Positions 45,481 to 58,560 are shown, counted from the first letter of the stretch. The stretch is 64,000 nt of DNA from Prochilodus magdalenae (GCA_024036415.1 JAMWET010003400.1:432200-496199), one strand, 5' to 3'. Made by a program: numbers and translations. Notes: generated from the letters alone by a model not told the origin.

Positions 45481-46743
45481 TATTTGCTAGAAATATGATT
45501 GGATTGACGATTGGGGTGGGGGTTGAGGAGTTGGGGTGGTTGAGGTTGAACACATTTGTCCAGTTTGTATTTGTAATCGTTGAGCAATTTCTTTCCTTTT
45601 TGAAAATTGTTGAGCAAATTTGTTACTTCATGCTATTGTTGAGCACATAGCTTTCTTTGTTTGTAATTAGTGAGCAAATCCTTATTTGCAATTAAAAGTA
45701 ATTAATTAATTTCACTCTTGGTCTCGGTCCATTCACTGATGATCTGTAAATGTGTGCTAAATGTTTACCACTGGGTTGTTTCTTATGTGTTGAATGTTTA
45801 CCACTAAGAGTGTAAGTAATGTAACTGATAATGTGTTAGCTTGTATATGAAATTGAAATCCATATTTACTAATAATTTGTAAACCTTTATAAACATAAAC
45901 TAATGATGAAGAGTCTCAACTTTAGTTTGGGTACTGCAAAAAAGTCTGTAACTGATGAATGTATATCTTAAACATATTTGTTAACAAACTTGTAAGCATT
46001 ACACATATATACTCATAGTTTGTAAACCTTTATAAACATAAACTAATGATGAAGAGTTTCAACTTTAGTTCAGGTACTGCAAAAACATCTGTAACTGATG
46101 AATGTATAGCTTATACCTATTTGTTAATGAACTAGTAAGCCATACACATATTTACTCATAATTTACAAGCACATTAACTAATTAATTAACTTTCTGCTTT
46201 GAGAACAAAGTCTAAACTAAACAGTCATTTTGAAATGCATCTCTTAACATAAATCTTAATTTATGTGTTGCCTCAATAATTTACCGTAATGTAGATTCAC
46301 TGTCAGCTGGAACACACTGTAGGTGAGCAGAGAAACAGAACTGCTCTTGACTGGACATCTTTGGGTGCTCTATTCTTCTCAACCTAGCAGCGGCTGAGCC
46401 GAGGTAAGTAGAACTGCTGTTAATTTTGTAATTCTGATGAACTAATGATTTGTTAACATATTTATAAATATATGAGTGCACACACTGGCAACAGGAACTC
46501 TGACTGATAAACATTTATTAATTTTCAATTTTTCATTAACTAATGATTTGTTCATTTTCAAGTTCTAACGAACTAATGATTTGTTAACATGTTTGTAAAC
46601 ATCAATATATGTATTAATAACTACATGAACTGTCATTTGTAAACGTTTGTTCACGTTCAAATTCTCATGAACTGATGATTTGTTCACAGCTATTAATCAT
46701 TAATTAATAGTTTATTACTGAAAGTTATTATAAAGTGTTACCC
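45481..46743 (-). repeat. right terminal inverted repeat of the Merlin-type element
   Basis: Inverted copy of 38260-39511, ending GTTATTATAAAGTGTTACCC. It differs from the left copy at scattered bases. One pair of changes creates GAGGTAAGT on the plus strand, a strong splice-donor-like word that the left copy lacks. Confidence 0.92.
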
Positions 46744-46984
46744 GCAAGTCTGCAAAGTTCTTTATACAGCTTTATCCTTCACCTAAACACATGGAGTCCC
46801 TGAGTGACCTATACCCAACATCCTGGATGTAGTCACATGACAGTTGGTGAACATATAACCTCATTTAGAAAATGGCGATGTGCTTGGTTAGTGCAGTTAG
46901 AGACAAAACCAGCTCATTTTACAGTCTTGTTTTTGTACCTATAAGGTTTCAACCCATTTAAGAGCTCTAATGTTCTGATACCTT
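46744..46984. other. right flank of the transposon
   Basis: Short unique stretch. The SAMD3-like gene interrupted on the left does not visibly resume here. Confidence 0.5.
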
Positions 46985-48225
46985 ATTTCATATTACATGT
47001 ACCCATATTCTACATTACATATACCCATATTCTACATTACATATACCCATATTCTATATTACATATACCCCTATTCTATATTACATATACCCATATTCTA
47101 CATTGCATATACCCTTATTCTACATTGCATATACCCTTATTCTACATTACATACACCCATATTCTATATTACATATACCCATATTCTATATTACATATAC
47201 CCATACTCTATATTACATATACCCATATTCTATATTACATACACCCATATTCTATATTACATACACCCATATTCTACATTACATATACCCATATTCTATA
47301 TTACATATACCCATATTCTATATTACACATACCCATATTCTATATTACATATACCCATACTCTATATTACATACACCCATATTCTATATTACATATACCC
47401 ATATTCTATATTACATACACCCATATTCTAAATTACATATACCCATATTCTATATTACATATACCCATATTCTATATTACACATACCCCTATTCTATATT
47501 ACACATATATTACACTTACATATACATACCCCATATTCTATATTACATATACCCATATTCTACATTGCATATACCCTTATTCTTATATTCTACATTACAT
47601 ACACCCATATTCTATATTACATATACACCATATTCTATTCTATATTACATATACCCATATACTCTATATATACCCATACATATACCCATATTCTATTATT
47701 ACTATATACACCCATATTCTATATTACACATACACCCATATTCTACATTACATATACCCATATTCTATTCTATACCCTTACATATACCCCTATTCTATAT
47801 TACATATACCCTTATTCTATATTACATACACCCATATTCTATATTACATATACCCCCATATTCTATATTACACATATACCCATATTTTATATTACATTAT
47901 ACCCACATTCTATATTACACACACCCATACGTACCCACCCCTATTCTATATCATACATATACCCATATTCTATATTACTACATTTACATACCTCTATTCT
48001 ATATTTCTATGTTACATATACCCATATTCTACATTACTATATATACCCATATATCTACATTACATATACCCCCTTATTCTATATAACATATACCCATATA
48101 TTCTATATTACATATACCCCATTACTACACCCATATTCTATATTACATACCCATATTCTATATTACATATACCCTTATTCTATATTAATACCATTCTATT
48201 ATGAATATTCTATGTTACATATACC
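46985..48225 (+). repeat. 22-bp tandem array (TACATATACCCATATTCTATAT-type)
   Basis: The unit is 22 bp: TACATATACCCATATTCTAT plus AT. It runs almost regularly from about 46990 to 47490, with ACAC and GCAT variants, and then becomes irregular to about 48225. Roughly fifty units are present. The plus strand is almost free of G. Because 22 is not a multiple of three and the unit has no stop in any forward frame, all three plus frames stay open (144, 327 and 359 codons), giving Tyr/Ile/Pro repeats that are not a gene. Scattered units continue to about 48370. Confidence 0.95.
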
Positions 48226-48385
48226 CTGACATATGCTACCCAGAATTTTTATGACATGTATAATACATTACCCACATTAAACATATACCCCATTGTGACC
48301 CCTATATTTTACCCATATTCACAATAAGACTATATTACATATACCCTTATTCTATATTACACATACCCATCTTATAATTGACCCT

Positions 48386-49849
48386 TCATTATTTTCCCTT
48401 ATGGAGAAACTGCTCTGGGCCCTTATGGGTTAATACATTCCTTCTCATTCCTTCTTTCCTGTGAATGTGCAGTCATGGACTCCTCTTACCTCCTCCAATA
48501 TCAAATAATGCAGACCCTAAAAAAAAAAACCTTATCATGGAGCTCTCCCTGCACAGTGTGTGTGTGGCAGCTAGCAGTATCAAATTGGCATTATGTACTA
48601 TATCTGTCCTTATTGCTGGGCATTAGCCTGTGGAAATCACTCGAGAATGCAATCTTGAGTTACAGATGGGCACTGCCAAGTGTTCCTCCATTTCCACAGC
48701 CCTCACACAGGCTTAATATGTCTGCTGATACCTGGAGGAGTTTGCGACGCTGTACATAGACCATTATTCACTTCTGTCTGGAGCACCATGTGTTGATTCT
48801 GTGTTTCATACAGTTTGCCCCAGGCCACATGTAATGTTTGTCAATGAAAAATGAACTCCCTGCAATGCACAGGGCTACTCTCTCTCTCCCAGGAAAAAAT
48901 GGTAATAAATACACACACCATGTGTAAGCATACAAGCAAGGTGATCCGATAGAACGTACAGCCTCAGGAAGAGAGAATCAAATTCATCTTATTCCACATG
49001 TTCGTGTCTTTGGCACCAGCACATTGTCATTCTTACCTGAGGAGGATCCGCTGTCACTCTGATTAAGTAAGGATTGTGCTGCATTGGATTTGTGAAATTA
49101 AATTTTCTTTTTTTCCTTTTTTTTTCTTACCCAAGGTGTTCCATCAAGCAATTGTCTCAACGGGGGCTCAATGAAGCATTTCCTTTCAATCTACCCCCTC
49201 CATCACTCCTCCCACATCTTACCGCATATTCCATTATAAGTGAACACCATTAAGAACTTGGACTGACATGACTGGATATCATTGATGAGCTGTGGTTATT
49301 AGAGCTAGGCCTCCAATTTGGTCTGTAATTGTGAAAAATCTTTGAATAAAACATAATATGATATGATACGAGTGCCAGCAGTAACCTGGAGTATTTGGAT
49401 TCAGCCCCAGAGTGATGTTTTATTATCACAAAATTGGTTTCACTCATTGTGTATCAAAATATGATTGGTTGGTTCCATAGTAGGTTCTTATTATGTGGCT
49501 AGGCACTCTAACACATAACCCAGCTAGAATTTATTTAACATTCATAACATAATGTATACAATTTTGTGTTCCATTAATGTTGTCAGCAGGAATTGTTTTT
49601 TTTTTCCATAGGTAGAAAAACATTCTGTCATCTCAGGACTTCTAAAACATTTTCTGAATGTTGTGCTGAATGTTCCTCTTTTTTATTATGTAACAGAATC
49701 TGTGGCCCTGACAACTTTGTCTTAGTTAACACTGAACCTTCTAGGAACGTTACTTAATATTGAAAACATCTTTAAAATGTTCTATGAATAATAGACTGAA
49801 ACAATTTCTTTAAAATTTCTTTAAAACTTCTTTAAAACTTTAAAACTGG
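48386..49849. other. intergenic DNA, no gene seen
   Basis: Unique sequence; a T-rich tract at about 49105-49130. A 94-codon ORF at 48475-48759 has no recognisable motif. From about 49500 to 49850 the sequence may be an old dispersed repeat (AACATTTTCTGAATGTTGTG), unclassified. Confidence 0.35.
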
Positions 49850-50050
49850 CATTTAGCTGACGCTCTTATCCAGAGCAGCTTACAAGGTTTATCATATTAC
49901 AGGTAGGCCAATGTCGTGCTAGGTGTCTTGCCCAGACTCTTATTAGTGTAGCACAGCATAGTTACCCAGACCAGGATTTAAACCCCAGTCTCCCACATGT
50001 GGTGTTGCTTCCATGGCGGGGAGTGGTGTTAACTGCTGAGCTACACCAGC
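49850..50050 (-). mobile_element. tRNA-derived SINE
   Basis: On the minus strand it starts GGTGTAGCTCAGCAGTTAAC (A-box region), contains GGGGTTTAAATCC (B-box region) and ends with AAGCTGCTCTGGATAAGAGC and GTCAGCTAAATGCC, the LINE-derived tail. Same family as 33309-33506 and 61250-61470. No target duplication was found. Confidence 0.85.
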
Positions 50051-53000
50051 CACCTTTTAGGTAACAGTGGCTAAAGTTCTTGGAATGTTTACTGCTAGCT
50101 GGGAAGCCCTCCTGAAGTCCTAACCAGTGGAATATCTGTGGAACTTAACCAATGGAATATCTATGATAATTATACCAAATAAAATGAACTAAAAATGACA
50201 GGTACACAAGCATCTATGTATGCCCAGAAAGCACTGATGGCTCCCCACTGCTAGATATGATTGCAAATCTTTATTTTTCCCCCCATCAAGATATTTTATT
50301 AAATGTGAGAGGCACTTGTTTATTCTCTTTGAAAGGACATCAGAGCAGAGCTTATCCATGCGTGAGTATCTATGGTCTACCCTTCCAGGTATTCCTGGCT
50401 ACAGGGTGTAGAGCTCAGTTAGCATAAATGCTTACTTGCTGGAGTGACTGATTTTGAGTAATTACCCTTGAATTTGATGTAAACATATACAAAGTTCTTC
50501 TCAGCACGATACCAGCGCTTCCCAAGTTAAACTGCAGGGAGACTGCTTTTCTGAACTTGTCTTTATGATTTTATTTGTAATCATGAAATGGACTGGCACT
50601 CTTTAACAATTCAAGGGTTAGACGCCTATGTGGTCAGAATATTGAGAAATGCTGATGTCCTATTTCCATTTTCTCATTCTCAAGCAAAAGGGCAAAAGAG
50701 TCTCTCTTTCAAGTCTCCCTTGCCTCAGCATCTGTCATATTTTCCAACATTCTCCGTCTGATCTCCTCGACCCATCAGGCCCTTTTTTAATGGAAAAATA
50801 CAGGCTGTTGTGCTGTTTCATACATAATGGCTTCAACATTTGGTTATTAACAGCCTCGTTGCCCAAAGCCAGCACTGTTTTACGAAGAGACAGAGACAGA
50901 CAGGCTTAGTGAAACAGTGGCAGGCCCAAGCCGGATTGGAGATCTTAGTGTAAATGTCAGCAGGCCTTCCAGCACCTCCCAAGGAGACTAACTGGAAATG
51001 GCATTTAGACGCTGTTGACCATATGGCTTGTGTAATTAATGGCACAGATTATATTTTGGCTTTCCCCCAAAGTTGCTCCAGTCAGTTATGTAATGACCCA
51101 ATCCAGAGCAAACAAGGATTGCCTCTAGCGTTTTGACAGTTGATAGCACGCTCTACATTTATTTATACATCTTTTCATTAACGAATCTAGACTTTCACAT
51201 GATTGATATTGAAATTGATCACTACCATGACAGACGTTTAGTCTTGCACAAAACATGGAAGCACCCAAAAACATATACCCATGACATGCACAAACCTCGC
51301 TGTATTAGCGTCCTTCAAATTAGCAAGCTGTTGTTTATTCATTCTGAATGCCTGATAAAGGCACGCTAACAACCCACATGAGCACAGCACCATAAAAATC
51401 ATCCTACATGATCTCCTCTGTTGTTGATATTTTGTCCAGGACTATTACCGTTTACTGAAATGGATAATTTGCCTCTGTAGTAAACTCCTGCCATCTTTTT
51501 CCTATTCCTCTGAGTTGCTACTGATGCCACCAAAGAACAGCTTGCATATCAAGCATGCATATGTATGGCTATAACAATGGCTTCCGGCCAGAAACGGGCC
51601 GATAGTTTCATCAACGTTTCACCCAAGAGATGCATTACAACGTGCCAATATGGTTGAAACAGACGCATCATTCAAGCCTCAACGATATGCGACAGATTGC
51701 TCATGAGGACACAAGAAGGTTATTCCAATCAAAGGACGTTCTTGGTGTGCAGTCATAGTAGAGTTTGCTGCCTGATATATTAGAACCATATACAGTCAAG
51801 CTAGTCTATAACGTACAACGGTCCACAGGGACAGAGATGTGAAGGTGCTAAATTCTTGGTGTGAGCTCTATTCCCCCCTGAGATCCCTGGGAAAGATTTC
51901 AAGGAGAGGACCTTCCCTTGAAACATTATGTGGTGGGATTAGTAGGGGTCTACTGTGTTAAGACTCTCTTGCCTCCTGTTTCCTAGGGGTAAAAAAGAAC
52001 CTTTGGCTCCAGAGCTCTAGTGGGAACACACTTATGTCAGATGGCTGGACAGATTGATATCAGATGGCGGCCCAGAGGAAAACAACATTCGCCTTTCAAA
52101 GCCCTCTTGGTCAATGACAGTCGTTTGCCCTAGACATCCTCTTGGCTTCACAAGAAAATCACAGGGTTCTGAACAGTGGAACACATTCTTGGACTTCAAG
52201 CTGTGGAGCCCTTCCACCCCAGATGGGTGACCAAGCTTTGGAACAGTTTGCGCAGAGTGTCGAAGCAAGAAAACAGCAGCGGCATGAGAGGGACTGCCAT
52301 AGACAAAGGAATAGACGTATGCCTTCCTCTTTGTCCATTCTGTTGTGAATTTATGCAGTGCTACATCTATGATCAAGGCTGTCAAGATAAGATGGTTCTA
52401 ATGGCTCAGGACTTCAAAGAGTCATCCAGGGACCCCAGGTATCCAGTCTCGGATAATTGCAGAAGAAGAATGAAAACCAATACGGAGGCCTATTAGCGAA
52501 AATGAGATGTGAAAAATCAGACAGCGGGGCCAAAATCTCAGTTCAGTGGGAGAGAGTGGAGCTGAGGGAAATCTGCAAGCAGCTGCTCAGTCCCCAGCAA
52601 GGACGTTAATTTTTCCCATTGATGAGTTACACAACACCTTCATCAGGCTTTGCTGATTGGCCACGCTTAGTTCCATAATAGGCTGACAAGGACGTCTGCG
52701 TTGCAGTATTCGTGCGTACGAGTAGCTTTTTGTGTTAGGTCTCAACCATACGCCCAATAAAAAAGGCTTGCCTTTGATTCACTTACAGCGCACTCTGCGC
52801 ATCATATGTAAAAGTCGTCTTTGGGAGATGAGCCCAGATGGGAGCAGAAGCCGTAGGCTCTGAACTGACCTATATTCGCACATGTGTGCTAGCTCGGCCT
52901 GCCTTCCCTCATTGGTATGCACGCAGTCGTCACAAGGGCCACTATCACCCCATATGTCCCATGGTGGATTTCTAATCGTCCTTGCGAGGGCTACGGGGCC

Positions 53001-54356
53001 GGAGATTATGCTGCGTTATCCCCCCTCTTTGATAGGAGCAAAAAGGTCACTGCTTCAAAAATGGTAATAGGGGTATCAGCAAGAGGTGAGTCAAAAGATG
53101 GGCGGCGGAATGGAGCAGCTGCGGGGCTGCCGAGAGAAACAACCTCCTGCTGCAGCCTCCCCTAAACCTAATCTCCTTGTGATAAGAGCCCCCCCCCTCT
53201 CCATCACTACCACCACCTTCACCAGCATATGTGCTTCAGAAAGCACTGCAACATAACAACTGAACCTGACATCAAGCTGTTGTCGGCACAATTCAAACAG
53301 GGTTCTCGATCAAGTTTGCCGCAATACAGAGCAGCCGGAAAAAGACTGTGGTATGGACGACGTTGGTGTACTTGAGGGAGAGCTGCTCAGGCAGGCATAT
53401 TTTTGTACCTCTCCTTTTAAGGTTAAACAAAAAGCACTCATCTTTGAAGAGTGGCAGCACTTACACGGGAAAGCACGTCTCTGATAAGTCAGTGTTGAAT
53501 TACTGCTGACAGATTTTAACACTTCACTTGTCGAACTGACTTTAACCGAATGTTTCTCCATTCTTCTAAACACTACGACTGTAAACTCGGTATAGTAAGT
53601 GGTTCATCAAACAAAGATTAGTGCTTTCATTTCAAAGCTAGGAAACACTAAACATGGTACTTGTTGCCATGTAAAACATACCTCCACTCTTTGTTGACGC
53701 TGTAAGGCTGAGGCTGGATCGCTCTCTTAATGATAAATTCAAATGTCAAGGTTTGTCTTTAAAGACAACCTGAAATCAAATCATTATTTTGTACCTTGAT
53801 AGTTTATGTTGTTAGTTGTGGTCACTTTACACAGAATCCATTCGGTCAAAAGTCAAAATTCTTGGTGGTCAGTGTGTAGTGGTTTTACCCACATCTAAAC
53901 GCTGTCTGATGTTTGGTTGCATCACAGTGTGCCTGAGGCATGTACAGTGCAGACCAATAATATCTTTAACAGGTTTCTCTTCCTTCCCACCAACCTGGCC
54001 AATCATCAAGCAAAAACTCCCATCATCACCTCCACCCACAGCCGAATGAAAATGTACATGCACTGCATGTCTACAGACAACCTTTATTCTCTTCACTATA
54101 GCTTTTGCGAAAAACACTATAGCGGTTTTTAGATCGGCTGTAAAAATCATTCATAAATTATTCAGCTCCTTCAAACTTACCACTGATATAAAGCATCTGT
54201 ACGGCCCACATTCCTGACTTTGGTGCTTTAGCATTTTATTTAAGACCAAAATGATAAAAAATACAGAGAAATCACACCATAAAAAATCAGCTCCAGTCTG
54301 GATTAATTCTGCATTTACTAAGTTCCACTGCAGTAAGTACTTTGTTTGAGCTGATA
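50051..54356. other. unique intergenic DNA, possible conserved patches
   Basis: No gene or repeat family was recognised in 4.3 kb. The part from about 52130 to 53200 is GC-richer than its surroundings, with overlapping short ORFs on both strands but no domain. Some of it may be conserved non-coding sequence. A donor-like AGGTGAGT lies at about 53084. Confidence 0.4.
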
Positions 54357-54621
54357 GTAGCCCCGCCCCTTCCCAGGTGTTCCTTGTTAGTCTTTGTTCC
54401 CTTATGCTCCCTGTAGTCCCCTGTGTTTATGTGTGGTGTTTTGTCTTCCTACTGGTCTTTTGTCTCTCTGCTGGTTGTTTTCTCCATGTCGGTCTGTTTT
54501 TGTAACCTGGTTCAGTTTTTCTCAGTGTTTCTGGCTTCCTTGGTTTTGTATAGTCTGAGTTGTTCTGTTTATTAAATACTTGCACTTGTATCCTGCCTCC
54601 CTGTCCTGTCTCTATGTAACA
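54357..54621 (+). mobile_element. solo LTR, family L copy 3, 5' truncated
   Basis: It begins abruptly at AGTAGCCCCGCCCCTTCCCA, which matches the middle of the LTR at 4454-4823. It contains the ATTAAATACTTGCACTTG polyadenylation region and ends TATGTAACA. The first about 100 bp are missing, so the left target duplication cannot be checked. Confidence 0.65.
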
Positions 54622-56329
54622 AACATCAAGCAAACACATAATAATTTTTCAGAAAATACAAATCAAACTATTATAGTCAGTTTTTGACATTATTTATTCA
54701 TTCATTTATTTGCTTGTCCAACATTCAGATTCTACTGACTGTCAGAGTCTTACTCAGTGTAGTATGCAGTTTCTATTCTCACTGAATTGATTCTTCAATC
54801 CGAATGTTTGGGGTCGGGGACGACTCTAGGCCAATGACACTAAAAGTTAAAGTGCTTGGAGTTGACTCATCGACTTATTGTAATCGGCTCAAGGGGCATT
54901 CTGGTGATAAGCAGAGCATAAGCAGAGAGAGTGATAAGTTTTAAACAACTCCAGCTCTACTCATCAACTCACCAGCCGCTCTGCTCACAGAAACATTTTG
55001 TATATGTCCTGCATGAGTGGGCTTCCTATTTGTCAGCTTCTTAATTAAATTCTCATTCCACCTTAAATAAGAATGTATCTGAAACACCATTTAACAGCAA
55101 ACAAACAATTCACAGAACAAGCTGGAAAACAAAAAGCCAGATTCAGCTCCCATGTCTTTAACACAATCCCAGACAACTTTACTGACCAGTTGATAGTTTT
55201 CTCTGTACGTTTCTGAGGCTTTGTGTAATGAAGAGAGGGACAACTCTACCTTTATTAGCATCACAACCTGTAAGTAGCTGACATGCTGGGTTATTTGAAC
55301 TACTTTTAACAGCTGAAGCAGATCGTCTTAAACTATCCAATCAGAGCAGAGCCCAACAAATTATTCAGCATTTTAGTATTATATTAACAGCTAATTTCAT
55401 TCTAGGACCAAATCATGGGGTGTAAATGGATGTGTAAAACCACATCCAGGCATTTTCAATCAAGAGTCATTTGAAATGCTAAATAAAAGCGTTCTGATTT
55501 TTAAACCTGGGATGCATTTCCCCGGTAGCAGCTTACATAGTTGAAGCAACATTGATGTGATTCAAGTGTTTCCCAAAACTATAGTTGGAACTATGGAGGT
55601 AAATACATTGGTAACTTAGTCCAAACCATCGTTAAGCAACACAGGTATTACCCAAAGCCATAGATTCACTGAACTTTTGCAAACCCTGTTGTTAAGTTGT
55701 GTAGCTGAAACTACAGCAGTAGAACTGTGGTAACGAGCTTACTTACTGATGACTCACTGATGACGCACTATGCAGTAAAGGAAGGCACATCAGCAGGCTA
55801 AAATATTAAGCTAAAACATCAAATGCTTTTAAAACAGATAGATTAAACTAAGTAGATTTAACTAGAAGTATTCTGAACTTGGACTGTCTTCACAAATGCC
55901 TGAAAATATCTTTAAAATCATTTAATATAGAACTCTATATAATACTGGACCTAACAAGAGGCTGGATCGTTCAAATGATATGCTCCAATGCTTGTTTTAC
56001 CTTTAGTCCACATATATGAACCATTCATTGGTGCCAGTTTGCTTGGCACCTGCGTGTGCATTGCTATTCTGTAGTGTTATAGTTAATATGGTCTGATTGT
56101 TGTATATGTGTGTTTTGGTGGCCTTTGGTGCATTTAGATTGGTGCAATCTGGCAAAGGCGACAACCTTAGCTGGAGTCCAGTCAGAGGCACGTTTTCCAC
56201 CTGGGGGTAAAAGACTGTCACCACTCTGTTCGCCTTAACATTAACAGTCAGCTCACAAACTCAGGGCAGATTGAATTTTTAATTTTCCATTTGGTAATAC
56301 ACATCAGTGCTGTGCGCTGCCTCTTCTGC
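54622..56329. other. intergenic DNA, no gene seen
   Basis: AT-rich unique sequence. A stretch at about 55500-55760 (GGGATGCATTTCCCCGGTAG) may be an old repeat, unclassified. Confidence 0.35.
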
Positions 56330-57330
56330 TCAGGAACACCTCTCGTCTAATTTTCTCTGTTTGCTTGGTTATTGGTTTTCAGAGTGCTGAGGCTGCATGC
56401 AGGCGCTCAATTTTCCCATAAAGGCCAACAGTTTCCAGCGTTGTCCGCTCTCTCCCCCACAACCTATTTAATTTCTCACATTAAGACGGCCTCCCTCTAT
56501 TTAGAGCGCTTAATTAAAAGAATCATCTGATCATTCTTAATGGCTTGACATGACTGACTTTCATGAGGCAACAGTCTTGAAATGAGAATGAGTCATTCAC
56601 CGAGTTAATATAGCAGACAATCAAGAGTTCCCACACTGATATGACTCAGCACGGCACTTTCTCGAACATTCAGCGCACAGAAATACACCGTTCTCAATTA
56701 TCTCTGTTTGCGGCGTCAAAAAAGAGGCGTTTTCATGACAACGGCAGAATCCATACCTAGAAACAGCAGCTAAGGTGGGAACTCGGGTACTGAGGGAGAC
56801 TTCATCGTTCTGTTTGTCTTTGAAAGAAGGGAAAAAAAAGAGCACTGTATGGAGCGAAATGAAAGACACGCACAATCTGCGATGCTTCGTCTTTTAAGCG
56901 TCCTCTTGCTCGCCACAGGAAGAGGTGCTTTTGTACTACTGAAGAGGCTTCAGTAATAATACGTAGGGGAATTGGCCCTTATCTAGCTTTCCTTTTTCTC
57001 CCCCTACCTTTTCTTCTGCAGGCAATTTGCATTTTAATTTGAAGCCTCAACCTATGCTTAATAGAATTAAATTGAGAGACGTGCCAACATGATTCCTTGA
57101 CCCTCTCCAGGACCTGAAAGAGCACAAAAGTCCAGAGCATTGGTGGCAACCTATGGTAGGGGGAAGCAATCGACAAAAAGTTGACCTGCCAGATAAGCGC
57201 AAAGGTAAACACACAGGCTTCTTAAAAAACACTGCATTATCGTCAGCGTTTTCAGAGGCAGCCTGAAAGGAGAAATAGATTAGCCTTGGAAGTCCTTAAT
57301 TGATGGAAAGCAGCTTTCAATTCAAATAAA
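56330..57330. other. candidate conserved non-coding region
   Basis: One kb without repeats. Blocks such as TCAATTTTCCCATAAAGGCC, TAGAGCGCTTAATTAAAAGA, GCAATTTGCATTTTAATTTG and CCTTAATTGATGGAAAGCAG are rich in homeodomain-type words. No frame has a recognisable domain. It looks like developmental regulatory DNA; untested. Confidence 0.3.
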
Positions 57331-57335
57331 AAACT

Positions 57336-57344
57336 CTCTCTGTC

Positions 57345-57390
<46 letters not shown>
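57336..57390 (+). repeat. (CT)n microsatellite
   Basis: CT dinucleotide tract, about 40 bp uninterrupted. Confidence 0.95.
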
Positions 57391-57392
<2 letters not shown>

Positions 57393-57479
57393 CTTTCTCC
57401 TCATCCAAGATGGCTGGCGTTTGAATAAAGAAGTTGTGCTTTCCCCCCACCCCTTGCACTCTCTCTCTCCTCTCAGATT

Positions 57480-57730
57480 GTGGATTGTTTTGCCTTGGTA
57501 ACCGCAGGGCCTATATCTGTGAAATTGGAAGTGGCCTTGTCAGGCATTTGGCTGTTTACAGCGCCTTTGAATTTCACATTTGGGTCAATATTGGGTTAGG
57601 CTGCAAGGGAAATAGCTCGCAGGGAAGCGGTGCTGCGATGCATGAAGAGCCTCGCCGTCCTCTTGCGGAAAAAGAAGATGAAGTTTGGCATTTGATAATT
57701 AGAGATGAGAAACTCGGGCTGTAAACAACA
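57480..57730. other. candidate conserved non-coding block
   Basis: Non-repetitive sequence with TTTGAATTTCACATTTGGGT and GGCATTTGATAATTAGAGAT. The plus strand is open for 96 codons at 57434-57724 without a recognisable domain. It could be an exon or regulatory DNA. Confidence 0.25.
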
Positions 57731-58296
57731 TATAGCCACTGACATTCACTTCTCTAGACATGCCGCGGTGAAATGCATTTGTTGTCTGTACTGGCTCGAC
57801 GGTGAGGATGGAGGATGACGTCAAGTACAAAACTGTCAGCAATCAAAACCTTCCCAATTCTAAATCTCCTGAAATCATGAGAGAAATCTTGCCTTTAATT
57901 CAAGGCAAATTTAATAACTTTCATTTCTTTACTCAACAAATCCACATCACTGTCATGCTCAAAAATACTTATGAACACATTTACACATAAGGCATTGAGC
58001 AGATGCACCTATCCAGAGTGACTTGTTATATGAATGTTTCCTAGCTAGTACCGGAAGATTCGAGTCTAAAACTCCCCCTGAACTCAGACACTGCCCAAAC
58101 AAGGGCCAGTGCTGATATCTAGAAGAACACAGAAGAGTTATATATAAAGCATAAGAGCACTACTTAGTATTTCCATGACAGCGCTTATACCTAGAGAACA
58201 CAGTCTCACTGAAGTATGTTTGCTCTTTATGTTTCAAAAAAATATATAAATATAAAAAAATAAAAAAAAAGCCAGATTCTCCAACATTAATCAAGT
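57731..58296. other. intergenic DNA, no gene seen
   Basis: Unique sequence ending in an A-rich tract at 58236-58271. Confidence 0.35.
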
Positions 58297-58560
58297 CAAG
58301 GGGTTTTTATTGTTATTCCTAAATATAACTTTAAGACATTGGAACGAAATGTCGTTCCTCAGGCTTCATGGTGCTACACACAACAGCAGTACATTAAGCA
58401 GCACTACATAGCATGCAGTTAGATCGTAGTCTGAAACAAGTGCAGAACATACAATGAATACAGCACATAGTAAATGTACAGAACATAAATACACAAGACA
58501 ATATATATATACATTAGACAGGACATCAAAACAGTAGTGACCCAAAACTGAATCCTAACT
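58297..58560 (-). mobile_element. possible LINE 3' tail remnant
   Basis: GGGGTTTTTATTGTTATTCC, GAACGAAATGTCGTTCCTCA and TACACAAGACAATATATATA resemble, in reverse, the 3' untranslated tail of fish CR1/Rex-type LINEs. No coding part. Confidence 0.4.

Larger units (their letters stand above)
38260..46743 (+). mobile_element. Merlin-type DNA transposon with 1.25-kb inverted repeats and a passenger gene
   Basis: The two ends are GGGTAACACTTTATAATAAC and its inverted copy, and the symmetry continues for about 1.25 kb on each side. Inside lie a plus-strand transposase of the Merlin / IS1595 (ISXO2-like) kind and a divergent minus-strand passenger gene, about 217 bp apart. Known Merlin elements are usually short with a single gene and make 8- or 9-bp target duplications. 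No such duplication is seen here (flanks ttgactata and gcaagtctg). Introns hold older fragments: a Tc1 piece (40650-40862), a family P piece (42139-42336) and LINE-tail and family P scraps (44479-44645). High identity between the inverted repeats suggests recent activity or homogenisation. Confidence 0.85.

Noticed and set aside
47103..48204. Long plus-strand ORFs of 327 and 359 codons
   Set aside because: They are produced by the 22-bp tandem array, which has no stop in any forward frame; all three frames give the same Tyr/Ile/Pro repeat.
52032..52496. Overlapping ORFs of 106-117 codons
   Set aside because: Open on both strands without motifs, splice signals or recognisable similarity.
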